Part shown: positions 51,101 through 63,100 of the stretch, in pieces
Numbering within the stretch: position 1 is the stretch's first letter
How the letters are laid out: each line of letters opens with the position of its first letter
Assembly: GCF_900090265.1 (NCBI RefSeq)
Contig: NZ_LT607752.1
Location: 1,550,001-1,614,000, forward strand
DNA: 64,000 nucleotides
Source: Micromonospora rifamycinica
GTDB lineage: Bacteria; Actinomycetota; Actinomycetes; Mycobacteriales; Micromonosporaceae
Reading direction: 5' to 3'
Notes under the pieces: generated by a model
Databases searched by the model: none
The model's input: only the letters and a program-made list of their open reading frames with translations
What the model was told of the DNA's origin: nothing
Made by a program: the position numbers and the translations under genes

Positions 51101-54100
51101 CAGCCGGTTGTCCGCCGCCGCCCCGGGCAGCAGCACCGCGCCCCGGTCACCGCCGAACTGCACCCACCGCACCGGATCGGTTTCCCGGTCCAACCGGTAT
51201 CCCACGAAGGCGTGCCCGGGGGCGCTGCCGGGGCGTTCCAGCAGGACGAAGACGGCGGTGCCGGGTGCGGCGGCGACGAGTGCCCGCTCGACCCGCGTCC
51301 AGGAATCCACCACCGCCCAGTCGGACCGGTCACCGGCGAAGTCGCCGGCCCACCGGGTGCCGATCGCGGCGTCGTCCCGGGTCCGACCGACCCGCAGCCC
51401 CGGCCGGACGAACCCGTCGATGCCCGGATGCAGGACGGCCGCGAACCGACGGGCCAGAGCCAGGCACGACAACGGATCCTCGGGCGGGCGCCAATCCGTC
51501 AGCGAGCCGGCCGGACGGACGGCAGCCTGCACGTCGAGGGTCTCCTGCACGGCCGTCTCCAACCCCGCCAGCGTCAACGGATGCCGTCCCCGGCCGGTCG
51601 GCCGGGGCACGCCGGCATGGCCGCCCGGATGGCCGAGAACGGCACCGTCGGACCCGACGTCACTCTCGGCATCGCTGAGCAGGGAGTCACTGTCCGCGTC
51701 GCTGAGCACGGCGTCGCTGAGCACAACATCGTTCAGCACGGCGTCGCTGAGCACGGCGTCGTTCAGCACGGCGTCGTTCAGCACGGCGTCGTTCAGCACG
51801 GTGTCGCTGAGCACGGCGTCGTACCCGGGGTCGCTCCCGGTCGTCGTGGGTCGGCGGGTCGCCGGATCGGTGCTCCCGCGCCAGAGGCCGGCCGTCGGGC
51901 GGGGCAGGTCGAGCGCCTCCTCCCGGGCCCGGGCCAGATCGAGCACGTCCGGTTCCGGGAGCCACGCCCGGTAGTGGCCGTTCGCCAGGTAGAGCAGCAC
52001 CGGTCCCTCGCTGATCCGGGCCTCGGCACCGTCGAAGCGCGGGTTGTAGACCGTCCGGATCGACAAGCTGCCGACGTTCGCCTGCGCGTCGTCGGCGGCC
52101 TGATCACGGACCGCCGCCTGCGCGTCGTCGGCGGACCGGGAGCCGGCGTTCGGGTGGCCGGCCGGACGCGCCGACGGGACGGGGGTGGCCAGCACCACCG
52201 GTCGGCGCAGCGCCGCTCCGACCAACAGCACGAGGTAGTCGCCGGTGTCGGCCGCCCAGTCCGCCTGCCACCTGTTGACGGTCCGCGCGAGTTGGACGCG
52301 CACCCGCCGCTGTCCCCTGACACCCCGGCCCAGTAGTCCGCCGTCGGCGATCACCTGTTCCACCTCGGCGAGCCGGCCGTCGACGAGCAGGGTATGGATC
52401 TGGGCGCGCAGCCCGTCGGCGACCCGCAGGACCACGGGGCGCAGCCGGGAGGGCAGGGTCACGTCGAGGTGCCCTCGGGCGTCCCGCCAGGCCTGGATCT
52501 CGTCGAGCTGCCCGTGGTACCCGTCGGGGAGCAGGCCGCGCACCTCGGGCAACGCGCTGACGACCACGGATTCGAGCAGGCAGAGGCCGTTGCGGTTGAC
52601 GTCGACCACCTCCCCGACGGCGGGGGGAGGAAGGGCGGTGAACTGGTTGTCGGTGACCTCACGGACCATCGCCGGTGGCGGTGTCGGCCCGGCCGGGGCT
52701 GTCGCTGCGACCGACCCGGCCGGCGCCCGGTCATCGACGACCGGCTCCAGCGGACGGTCCGGGTCGAGCGCACGGTCCGGCTCCAGCGCCGGGCCGACCG
52801 AGCCGACCGGGTCACGCCGGCCGGCGGCCGGCACCGTGGGTCGTGCACCGGGCGGCGTCGGATCGGTGCCGTCGGTCGGGGGAAGCAGGACCGGGTCGGC
52901 TACGGAACCCCGGCCGAGGTGGCCGGCGGCCAACGCCACCAGCCGTTCGACCTCGGCGCGGGCCTCCCACCAGCGGCGCCGGGCCGACGCCTCCGCCTCG
53001 GCCCGTTCCGCCGCGTTCGCGGCGGCCGCCCTGGCAAGCGTGTCGGCGGCGGTGCCGGCGTCCCCGGGGAACTCGGCGACCAGGGCGATCCGTTCCAGTT
53101 CCCGCCAGGATTTCAGCGCCTTCTGCGCCTGCTTCGCGGCGTGGACCGCCTGCTCCAGGAGCCCGGCCACGACCACCCGGTCGACGGGCGCGCTGCCCGG
53201 TGCCTCACCGGCCAGCAGGTGGTCCAGGGCCTCGGCCTGATCGACCAGCACCGGCTGCGAGTCGGGCAGGGTCACCTGCAGGGCGGTACGGCGGGCGCCG
53301 GTGACGTCGGTGTGCTCGGCGACGACGATCGTCTCGGTGCTCCACCACACCTTCGCCCGCGCGCGCTCGTCGTCCGGTGCCAGCCGCATCACGTCGGTCC
53401 GGTGCGCGGCGGCCTCCTGCTGGCTGGAATTGCCCGGCACCGAGACGCCGAGCGCCGGCACCACCCCGACCGAGGTGCCGAGGGTGTCCGGCAGGGCGGC
53501 GTCGGCCCGGGCCACCAGCCGGGCGTCGCCGTGCCGGCCGGCCCCACCGACACCGGCGGTGCCCTCGGCGGGCACCAGCACGGTGTCCAGCCGTACCGCG
53601 GTGACCCGGGTGTGCAGGACGAGGCGGTACCCGTCGGTGAGGGTGATCTCGTAGGGGCCGGCCATCCGGTGCGGGGTGGCGGCCCACAGGTGGGTCCGTC
53701 CCAGCAGGGTCATCAGCTGGTAGTTGAGGGTCGATCCGGGCATCCCGAGCGCCCGTTCGGAGCCGACGATCCGCAGCGCCCGCAGCGCGGTGGCCTGGAG
53801 GGCGGCGGCCCCGTTGAAGCCGAGTGCCGCGTACCGGTCGGGCACCGGGACGGCGTCGTCCCGCCAGGCCAGCCAGTTGTCGGCCGGGATCGGCACCAGC
53901 CGCAGCGGCCCGTCCGTCCCGCCGATGGTCAGCCGGGCGTCGGTCACCGCGGCCGGGTCGGGCAGCACGGTGGCCGGACCGGCCGGCCGGTAGCTGAGGT
54001 TGAGGTGTTCGGCGGCGGTTTCGGTACGCAGCGGCACGGTGATCTCGTGCCGGCCGATCTCCTGCCGGCGACGGTGGGCGGTGAAGACCAGCCGGTGTGG

Positions 54101-57100
54101 CCCGTAGTCGACGGGCAGCCAGGGACCGGTGGTTTCGACGGCGCTGACCGCCCGGCCGAGGGTGACGTCGCTGGACCGGCCGGCCGCGGTACGCCCCAGC
54201 GCCCCGAGCGCGTTGAGCGCCGCCCGTTCTCCGACGTGCGCCACCGGGACCACCTCGTCGGTGACGGCCTCGCCCGGCTGGCGTCCGCCGCCGACCTCGC
54301 TGACGGTGCTCAACTCCAGGTTGCCGCCGCCCGCCCGCAGCTCACCCACCTGTGGCGGGTCGGTGGCCGGCACCGCCCGGACGATGATCTGCACCGCCGG
54401 ACGGCTGAGCAGTCCCGGATAGCGCAGCACGAAGCTCAGGCCGCCGTCGAAGAGGTCGCCCAGGTGCGCGGCGACGGTGACCGGATCGGTGTGGTGCAGG
54501 ACGGTGCTGATGTTCATGCCGGTGTTCCGGTCGTGGCCGACCAGTTCCATTCCCTCGTCGCCGCCGAGGCGCAGCGAACGCAGCCAACCCAGCATGGCCT
54601 GACCGAGGGCCGGGACGTCCACCAGCCGGCTGGTCTGGTGCATCACCTGCGCCGCCGGCGGGGTGACCTGGCGCGGTAGCCGCCAGCCCCCGGGGGTCGG
54701 GCCGAGCGCCCGCCGGTATTCCTCGGCCGACAGCTGACCCAGCAGGGACACGTCGCCCACCTGCCGGTAGCGGGTGAAGGACCGGTCGGGCAGCACCCAC
54801 TTCGGTTCGGTGAGCACCACGGCGAGGTGGACCCGCAGTCGACCGTGCACACCCAGCAGGACGGTCCGGGACTCGGAGTGCTTGATGGTCCGTTCGACCT
54901 CGGCGACGGCGACGACCGTCTCGCCGTTGGTCCACTCGATCTGCCGCCGGCCGAACAGGCGCAACGCCAGGGTCGCGGGCGGCTGGGTGGGGGTGCGGGC
55001 GGCCGGCTGGGTGGGGTTCGGGGCGGGTGCCTGGCCGCCCGGCGTTCCCCCACCCGCGTCACCGGGCTGGGCAGGGGCGTCAGGCTCGGCCGCCCGCCAC
55101 GCCGCGCCGCCCCCGCCGACCTCCAGCCGGAACTGTCCACCCCGGTCCGTGGCCGAACGGCGGACCGCGTACCCGGCGACCGCGCTCTCGTACCCGTCGC
55201 CGGTGAGCGCGCCGGACGACGTCTGGTCGTGCCCGGTCACCTCGGCGAAGACGAACACGGTGACCGGCACGTCGTCGCCGACGACCACGCTGGGGGCGTG
55301 CACCGGCTGCGGTTGCTGGGTCGCCGGTGCCAGCAGCGCCGCCAGGTGGCCCTGGTCGACAAAGGCATTGAGCCACTGGTGCAGGGGGGTGCCGGGGATG
55401 TCGCCGCTGAACGCCGTGCCCCGCCGACGACCGCCCGCGCCGGACGGCAGGTGCCCGGCGTCCATGTAGTCCGCGGTGGCGCCCCGCAACGCGTCCAGCA
55501 GTTGCTCGCGCAGTTCGGGCAGGCCGTGGACGTGGTGGGTGACGGTGTGCTGGGCCAGTGCCGCGCCGAGGTCGCGCAACCGTTGCCGCTGCGGGGTCAC
55601 GGGCGCGGGCAGCAGTTCACCGAGCGCCTCGCGCAGCACGATGCCCGCACCCGGCGCGCCGACCGGTGTGGGCAGCACGACCGGCTGCGGCTGCCCGACC
55701 GCGATGGTCTGGGTGAACGGCACCGAGAAACCGAGTTCGAGGTCGACGGTGGCGTCGCCGGCGAAGCGCAGTGGCTGCGCCTGCACGGGGTGGTCGCCCA
55801 GCCAACGCCAGGCGTCGACGAGGAATCCGCGGTACTCGACGATGACCGACGCCGACAGTTCCAACCGGACGTCGTCGGCGAACACCGCGACCGCGCCGCC
55901 GCCGATGCCGACGACACCGGCCTGGCTGCCCTGGGTCACCTCGATGACGTCCCGCCAGACGCCCTGGAGCCGCAATCCGATGCCGGCGGCGCCACCGAGG
56001 GCGTCGCTGCCCACCGACGCCCCCGCCTGCACACCCGACGCGACGCTGCGGACGGCCCGGTTCGTCGCCGCCTGCGCCCGGCCCTGGCTGGTGCGCAGCT
56101 TCACCGTCGGCTCGTCGTCCTCCGACTCGCTCGTCTCGCTGTCGCTGGGCTCGGGGAGGTCGGCGGTGACCGGGTCCGGGTGGGTGCCCCGCCGGCCGAG
56201 GTACCGGGGTGCGGTGTCCGGGTGGCGACGCCGGACGCCGATCCGCACCTCCAGTGTGCGGCCGGAGAAGATGTCCCGCACCCGCAGCTCGATGAGCAGT
56301 TCCCCGTCGGCGGTGGCCAACAGGCGCGCCGAGTAGCGGCTCGGGCTGTTCTGCGCCGCGAGGCGTTCCTCGTTGCCGAGGCGGTCCAGTGCCCGCCGGA
56401 TCCGGTCGGTCTGCACCCGCGGGTTGTCCCAGTCGGGCAGGTACCGCCGGTACACCGCGTTGCGGTCGTCGTCGAGCAGTTGCCGCAGCCGGTCGGCGAC
56501 CAGGCCGGCGACCAGCTCCCCGCCGTGCAGGAAGCCGCGTCCGATCCGCAGCCGGTCCCCCTGCCACAGGTAGTCGGGCAGGGTACGCGGGTCGTCCGGG
56601 TCGTCCTCGACGGTGCCGGCGAGCAGGGCGACCAGGTCGCGGTCGGGCCGCGCCGACGGGGTGACCCCGGCGAGTGCCGCCGCGTGCTGTTGCGGCACGA
56701 CCAGCAGCGTCCGCACCGACACCGGCTGCGACCCGCGCCGCAGCCCCCGGTGCGCCAGCGACCGGGTGACCGACCGGTGCATGCTCCACTGCACCGTGCC
56801 GGTGTACTCGGCCAGGTAGAGCCTCAGGGCGTGGTCGCCCGTCTCCTGCCCGGCGGTGGTCTCGACCTGCGGTGCGACGGCCTGCGCCCGGCGGTCGACG
56901 ACCGAGACGGTCGGTCCGGCGGAGAGCCGGAGCAGGCCGAACGCCCGACCGATCAGCACCGCGAGGAAGCCACCGCGGTCCGAGGCGGACTGCACCGACT
57001 GGCCGGTGGTGACCGAGGCCGCCGCGCGCAGCAGCGCCGATTCGGGCAGCTCGCCGATCGGGGTCAGCCGGGTGAGCCGCAGGGCTGGCCGGACCCCCTG

Positions 57101-60100
57101 GGCGTAGGCGGGCCGACCCAGCCACGACGAGCTGGTGGCGGTCAGACCGGTCGCGCCGGGCTGCACCGCGTCGAGCGCCCGCTGGCCGCCCCAGAGCCGC
57201 CAGACCCTGAGGTTGCTCCCCCGGCGGACCACGTCGGGGATGCCGGACTGCACGGTGGTCGCCAGCGCGCCGTCGTCGACGACCTCCACCGGGTAGCTCG
57301 CGTCCCGCAGGAACGCCGCCCCGGCGCGGGTCACCGTCAGCGCGGCGCCGTCGCTGATCGGCCGCATCGTGGCCAGCACCTCGGGAGTACGGAACCAGAG
57401 GCGGTCGCCGTCGCCGGGCACCCAGGTGGCCGGGACGTCGGCCCAGGCCGGCGGGGCGGGCCGCTCGGTGATCTCGACCTGGACGAACACCGCGCTGCGG
57501 GTGAGGAACGAGTCGGGCACCCCGATCACCATGCCGTTGTCACCGGTGGTGACGGACTGCCCGATCGTGCGGACGGCCCGGCTGCTCAGCACGCCACCGA
57601 GGACGGTCACCCCGACTCCCCCGGCGGGGATCGGCACCACGACCCGGGCGGTGGTGGCCTGTGGCTGCGCCCACGTCGACGCCGACACGCCTGCGGTCCG
57701 CCGGTCCTCGATGCCACCCAGGCCCGGGGCGAGCCGCACCTCGTCGGTGTCGCTCGGGCGTGGCAGCAGGCGTACCCAGGCGAACCGTTTGTCCCGGCCC
57801 ACCCGCACCGGGTGGCCGGAGCCGTGGTGCAGGAACCCGGCGGGGTCGGTGGCCAGCGCGTGCAGCAGGGGTCGGGCGGTGGCCATCGTCACGCCCAGCG
57901 TGGCCAGCCGCCGGGCCACCTGGGTGGTGAGCCTGTCGCTCCACGCCGGGTGGCCGGTGTGCGGCACCCCGATCAGCAGCGGCTGCGCGGTGACCGCGGT
58001 CCGTACCGCGGTGACCTGTTCCGCCGTGGGCTCCCGGCCCGGCACCTGCCGGGCCTCGCCCGTCTGGTCGAGCAGCAGTACCTGGGCCCGGCCGGTGGAC
58101 AGCGCCTGGGTCAGGTCGGCGTCGCTGAGCCCGACGGCGTCGACCCCGACGACCATGAGCTGCGCCGGCACCGTCGCCACCCCGGGCTCGACGACGAACA
58201 TGAGCAGATGTCCGGGCTCCTCCGCCCGGGGCAGGTACGCCAGCGCCAACGATCCCGGAGCGGCGCGCAGCGCGGTTATGGTGGCCTCGACGTCGTGCAG
58301 CGGTTCGAACTGCCCGCCCAGCGCGGCGGCCAGGGTGCCGGGGATCGTCTCCGGGGTCACCGTGAGTTGCCCGCCGAGCGTGCGGGGCGTCCGCCCGAAG
58401 TAGCCGTCGACCAGCCGCACCATGGCCTGGACCAGGTCGGTGGCGTCGGCCACGACCAGCGCCGGGTCACCGGTGGCCCGGGTGAGGCCGGCCGGCGACG
58501 GGGTCAGGAAGTCGGCCAGGTCCATCACGTCGCCGTGGGCGTCCACCGCCAGCACGGTGGTGCCGGAGCGGGTCAGCGCCGCGGCGGTGACCGGGTCGTC
58601 GGCGGCGGACCGGGCGAACACCCCCGGCCGGGCAGGGTCGACCACCCGGGGCACCACGGCACCGTCCCGGTCGTCGGCGACCAGCCAGAACAACCGGGCG
58701 GACGCGCCCGGCGGCTGCTCGTGGACCAGGAGCATCGCCCCCGGCCGGCGGGTCAACGCCTGGACGAGCGAACCGGGACGGCCGGCGTCGGGTGCCACCG
58801 GCCGCCCGCCCAGTGCCTGGTGGAACCCGGCCAGGCTGAGCGCGGTCACCGCGGTTTCGGTCACCGGGAGGTCGCCGATCCGCCCGTGCAGGACGAGGTG
58901 GGCGCTGACCGCCCGGACCCGGGAGCTGTCCTCGGTGGGGCTGGCCTCGTCGGTCTGCACCGCGTCGACCCACCCGGCGAGCCGGGGCAGGGACGGCCTG
59001 CCCCGGCGGACCCGCCGGCCGACCGCGAGGCGGGCCGCCGGCAGCCGGCGCAGCGCCTCCCCGGCGGCGTGCAGCGCCGCCGGGGACGGGCCGGCCGGGG
59101 TGGATGTGGTCCCTTCCGTCGCGCTGGTCGACACCGACGCGGTGTCGCCCGGTCCGGGTTCCGTCCCCGCCGCGCCGGTCGACGTGGAATCCGAGTCCCG
59201 GTCCGACGAGGCGTCCTGATCCGGCTCCCGGTCCGACGGCGCGTCCTGGTCGGCATCCGACGACGGGTCCTGGTCGGAGTCCGAGGGCAGGTCCGGGTCG
59301 GAGTCCGCCGGCCGCTCCCGGGCGGGGTACGGGGGCGGGTCGGACACGACCTCGCCGCCGAGCACCCGATGGCCGCCCGCGACGCGCACCGCCACCAGCC
59401 GTCCCAGGTCCAGCAGCATCCACGGCGGTTCGGTCAGCCCGTCGGGGTCGAGCGCGGTCAGCCGGTCGGCTGCCTCGGCCTCCGGCCGCACGAGCGTCAG
59501 CGTGCCGTCGGGGGCGCGATGGACGAGGACCACGGCGTCGCCCAGCCAGACCAGGGCGACCGAGTTGGCCGGCAGCAGCCCCAGGGCGGTGACCGGCACC
59601 GGGGCGAACCGCAGCGCGTGCAGCCTTCGGGCCAGCAACGCCGGGTGCTGCCCCGCCGCTCCGGGCAGACCGAGGTGGGTGAGCACGCGTCCCACCGACT
59701 GTTCGCCGGAGGGGCCGTCGACAGCGGCCCGCAGCCGGTCCATCCCGAACAGGGCCGAGGCGAGCCGGGCGGCCCGGTCCGCCAGGGTGCCGGCGGGCAG
59801 CCCGGACAACCGGCCCCACAGGTTGACGCCGTCGGGCGGGATGGTCCCACCCCACTCCTGGCCCAGGTCGTTGACCGCACCCGCCAGCTCGGCCAGGTCG
59901 GCGGTGACCGCCGCGACGGCCTGGTGGAACAACGGGTACGCCTGAGCTCCCGTCGTGACGTCGGGAACGCCGGTGCCCGGCCGGGGACGGTGGGCCTGCC
60001 ACTGTTCGTTTCCGGTGCGGACCAGCACCACAGCCGACCGCGCGGCGAGCGCCCCGGCGAAGGCCTCCGCCGCCGGGCCGGTGTCGAGCAGCACGACGAC

Positions 60101-63100
60101 GGGGAGGCCGACGGCGGTGTCCGGCAGGATCGCCCGGTAGTCATCGGCGGGCAGCGCACCGCGCCCGTCGGGACGCCCGGTGGTCACCCCGTCACCGCTC
60201 ACCACACCGGGCTCGACGAGGACACCCCGTTCGCCCAGCAGCGGGCCCAGTCCCCACGCCCAGACCCGGTCGGGCATCACTCCCAGCAGCGGTCCGTCCC
60301 GGTAGGGGACCGCCACCAGCTGCGGCGGCGGCACGTCGTCGGACGGTTGCCCGGTGTCGCTGGCGGGGGGTGTCACCTCCCACGCCAGCACCCGCCGGGC
60401 GGGGAGCCGGCCGGCGGGGGCCGACGTGATCTCGATGACCGACACGTCCGCGCCGACCCACCAGGCCGGTCCGACCGGCGGACCGACCGGCACCGTCCAG
60501 TCGGGCACGAAGGTCCGGTCGGCCGGGCGGATCCCGTGCTGGCGCAGCGGATTCTCGGTGACGGGCTGTCCGACTCCGACGAGGCGGGCCAGTTCGAGCA
60601 GCGCGAGCCGCCGGTCGTAGGACAGGTCGTCGGCGAGTTGGCTCGGCAGGGCAGTAGCCAGGGATCCGTCCTCCTCGCCCAGGACGTCGTACCCGGCCTC
60701 GGCCAGGGTCTCCCCGTCGATGAACCAGCCGTGCAGGACGTGCTCCCCGTCCGGACCGGGTGCCGTGACGCGCAGCACCGAACCCTCCGGCAGGGTGTAC
60801 ACGCGGTCGTCGGCGCTGATCTCCTCGACGGCGACGAAGGCGATGTCGGTGACGACGTGTCCGACGGGTGGGTCGGCTTCCCGCGCGGCCACCCGGTCGG
60901 CCAGGAACCGCACGGCGGCCTGCGGCAGCGCCAGCATCGTCGGGGCCGGCACGATCTGCTCCCGCAGCGTCGGGTCCGTGGCGGCCACGCCGGCGACGAC
61001 GTACGCCAGGTCCTCGCCGGTCAGCACACCGATCCGTTGTTCCTCGTCGGACCACGCGTACGCCGTCCACGTTCCGGGGTCGCCGACCGTGGAGCGGGTC
61101 ACCACCGCGAACACCGCGTCGAAGATCTCGGGGATCTCCGCGATCGACTCGACCTCGCCGGGCACCACGATGATCCGGGTTCCCTCGGGCAGCCGCTCCG
61201 TCAGGACCGCGACCGCATCGGCCGCGGGGACACCCACCCGGACGCCGTCGACGATGTCGTCCATCTCGGACAGCGGCACCACAGCCACCCGGAACGCCGC
61301 ACGCAGGGAGGCCGGCAGGCCGGAGCGACCGGGCGACCACAGCACCACGCCGTTGCCGTACCGGTCGACGGTGGGCACGGCCGACGCCGGCATGCCCACG
61401 GCGAGCAGGGATTCACCGTCGTCGACCGGGAACTCCATGACGGCCATCTCGGCGCCCAGCCACACCTGGGCGTCGTCGTCCGCGTCCGGGTCCACCGCCC
61501 AACCCAGGCTGCGCCACGACGGGTTGTCGCGGACCGTCCGGATCAGGTCGTCGACGTGGTCGGCCGAGATCGGCAGCCCGCCCAGCGTGAGGTGGTCCGC
61601 ATAGGCCCGGCCCACGTCCGCCGCCCGCGCCGCCCGACCCAGGTCGGGCGTCCAGCGGACGACGGGGCCGGTCGCGATCCGGTCGCGGAGGAAGTCGGTG
61701 ACGGGGGCGATCGTGGCCGGGTCCACGGTGACCAGGTGGAGCTCCTCGCCGGACCAACGCCGGAACACCCGGACCTGGTCGACGGGAACCCGCAGGGTCA
61801 GGTCGTGCTGGTGCTGGTCGGAGTCGTCGACGAGGAGCAGCCCGTCGTGGCCGGCATCGGCCGCGAACGCCTCGGCCGAGGCCCACCGGCCCAGGTGGAG
61901 GTGGAGGTGACCGTCGACGACCTCCTGCCCGTACGGCCGACCGAGCAGGTCGAAGACCGCGCGGACCAGCGCGGTCTGCGTCGGGGTCCGGCGGCGGGCC
62001 GTGGCCGCGCTGAGCACCACGGAGTCGAACTCGTGCCGGAGCTCGCGCAGCAGGTCCGCGCTGTCCGGGCCGGTCAACTCCAGCTGCCAGCCGGGGAGCT
62101 GGTAGACGGCGGTCCAGCCGGCCAGATCGGCGTCGGGGGCGAGCACGCCGACGCCTTGCTCCAGCAGCCGCTCGACGAACGGGCTCCCCTCCGGCGGCGA
62201 CCGGTCGAGCAGGACGACCCGGGGATGCGCCCGCAACGCCTCGCTCCCGATCACCTCGTCGACGGTCACCTCCCAGCCGTCGCCGGTCAGCCGGTCGCCG
62301 TCGAGCTGCCCGGTGGCGACGACCAACCCCCGACCGCTCAGGTCCTCGCGTTGCGGGATGGTGACCACCGCCCGGGCCTCGGGCGGCTGCGGGACGAAGT
62401 AGACCATCGGATGATCGACGATTCTCCGGGCGACCGCGTCGACCAGCAACAACGTCTGACTCGACGATTCGGCGGATTCGGTCCAGAGCACCCCCTCCCG
62501 GTCGGACCGGCCGGCGAACATGTCCTGCACCTGCGCCAGTGCGGCGGGCGACACCGGGGCGAAGCGGTGACCGGCCCCCGGCCAGGCGCCCGGGGTTTCA
62601 CCGATGCGCCGGGCGGCCCGGTCGCGGTGCGCGAGGGCCAGCAGGAACTGGTCCCAGGGATAGGTCCGGCCCGGGTCGATCACCGCCAGCCAGGAGTGGA
62701 TGCTCGCCCAGGGCTCGTTCACCACCCGCCAGGTGTCGGGATGGTCGGCGGCGTACCTGCCGTCGAGAAGGAACTGCGCCCGGCGAGTCCCGCCACTGGT
62801 GGTCTGGAAGGACTGCACCAGCTCCGGACGGGGGTCGGTGATCTCGATCAGCACGCGGTACCTCGGTAGCGCGGCCGGATCGATCAACAGGACCCCGGCC
62901 TGCCGCAACTCCGTTCGGATGCTCGCGACGTCTCCCCTTTCCGCCCGACCGAGCAGCAGCCGCACGGGTTCGGTCGGCGTGGCCAGCAGCTCGCTGTCGA
63001 AGATCTCGGCGAGCCAGTCGTCGTCCTCGTAGATTCGCAGGGCGGGGTCGGCGAGCAGCGCCTGGGCCAGCTCACGGCCCTCGACCGGGTCCGCGGCGTG

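Noticed and set aside
51696-51815. Possible CRISPR array
   Set aside because: The 15-bp units are directly adjacent with no spacers and translate in frame as pentapeptides.
54827-62869. 2,680-codon open frame on the plus strand
   Set aside because: It is antisense to the giant minus-strand gene. Its translation is a Gly/Arg/Pro/His-rich composition without domains, typical of a shadow frame in GC-rich DNA, and it has no ribosome site.
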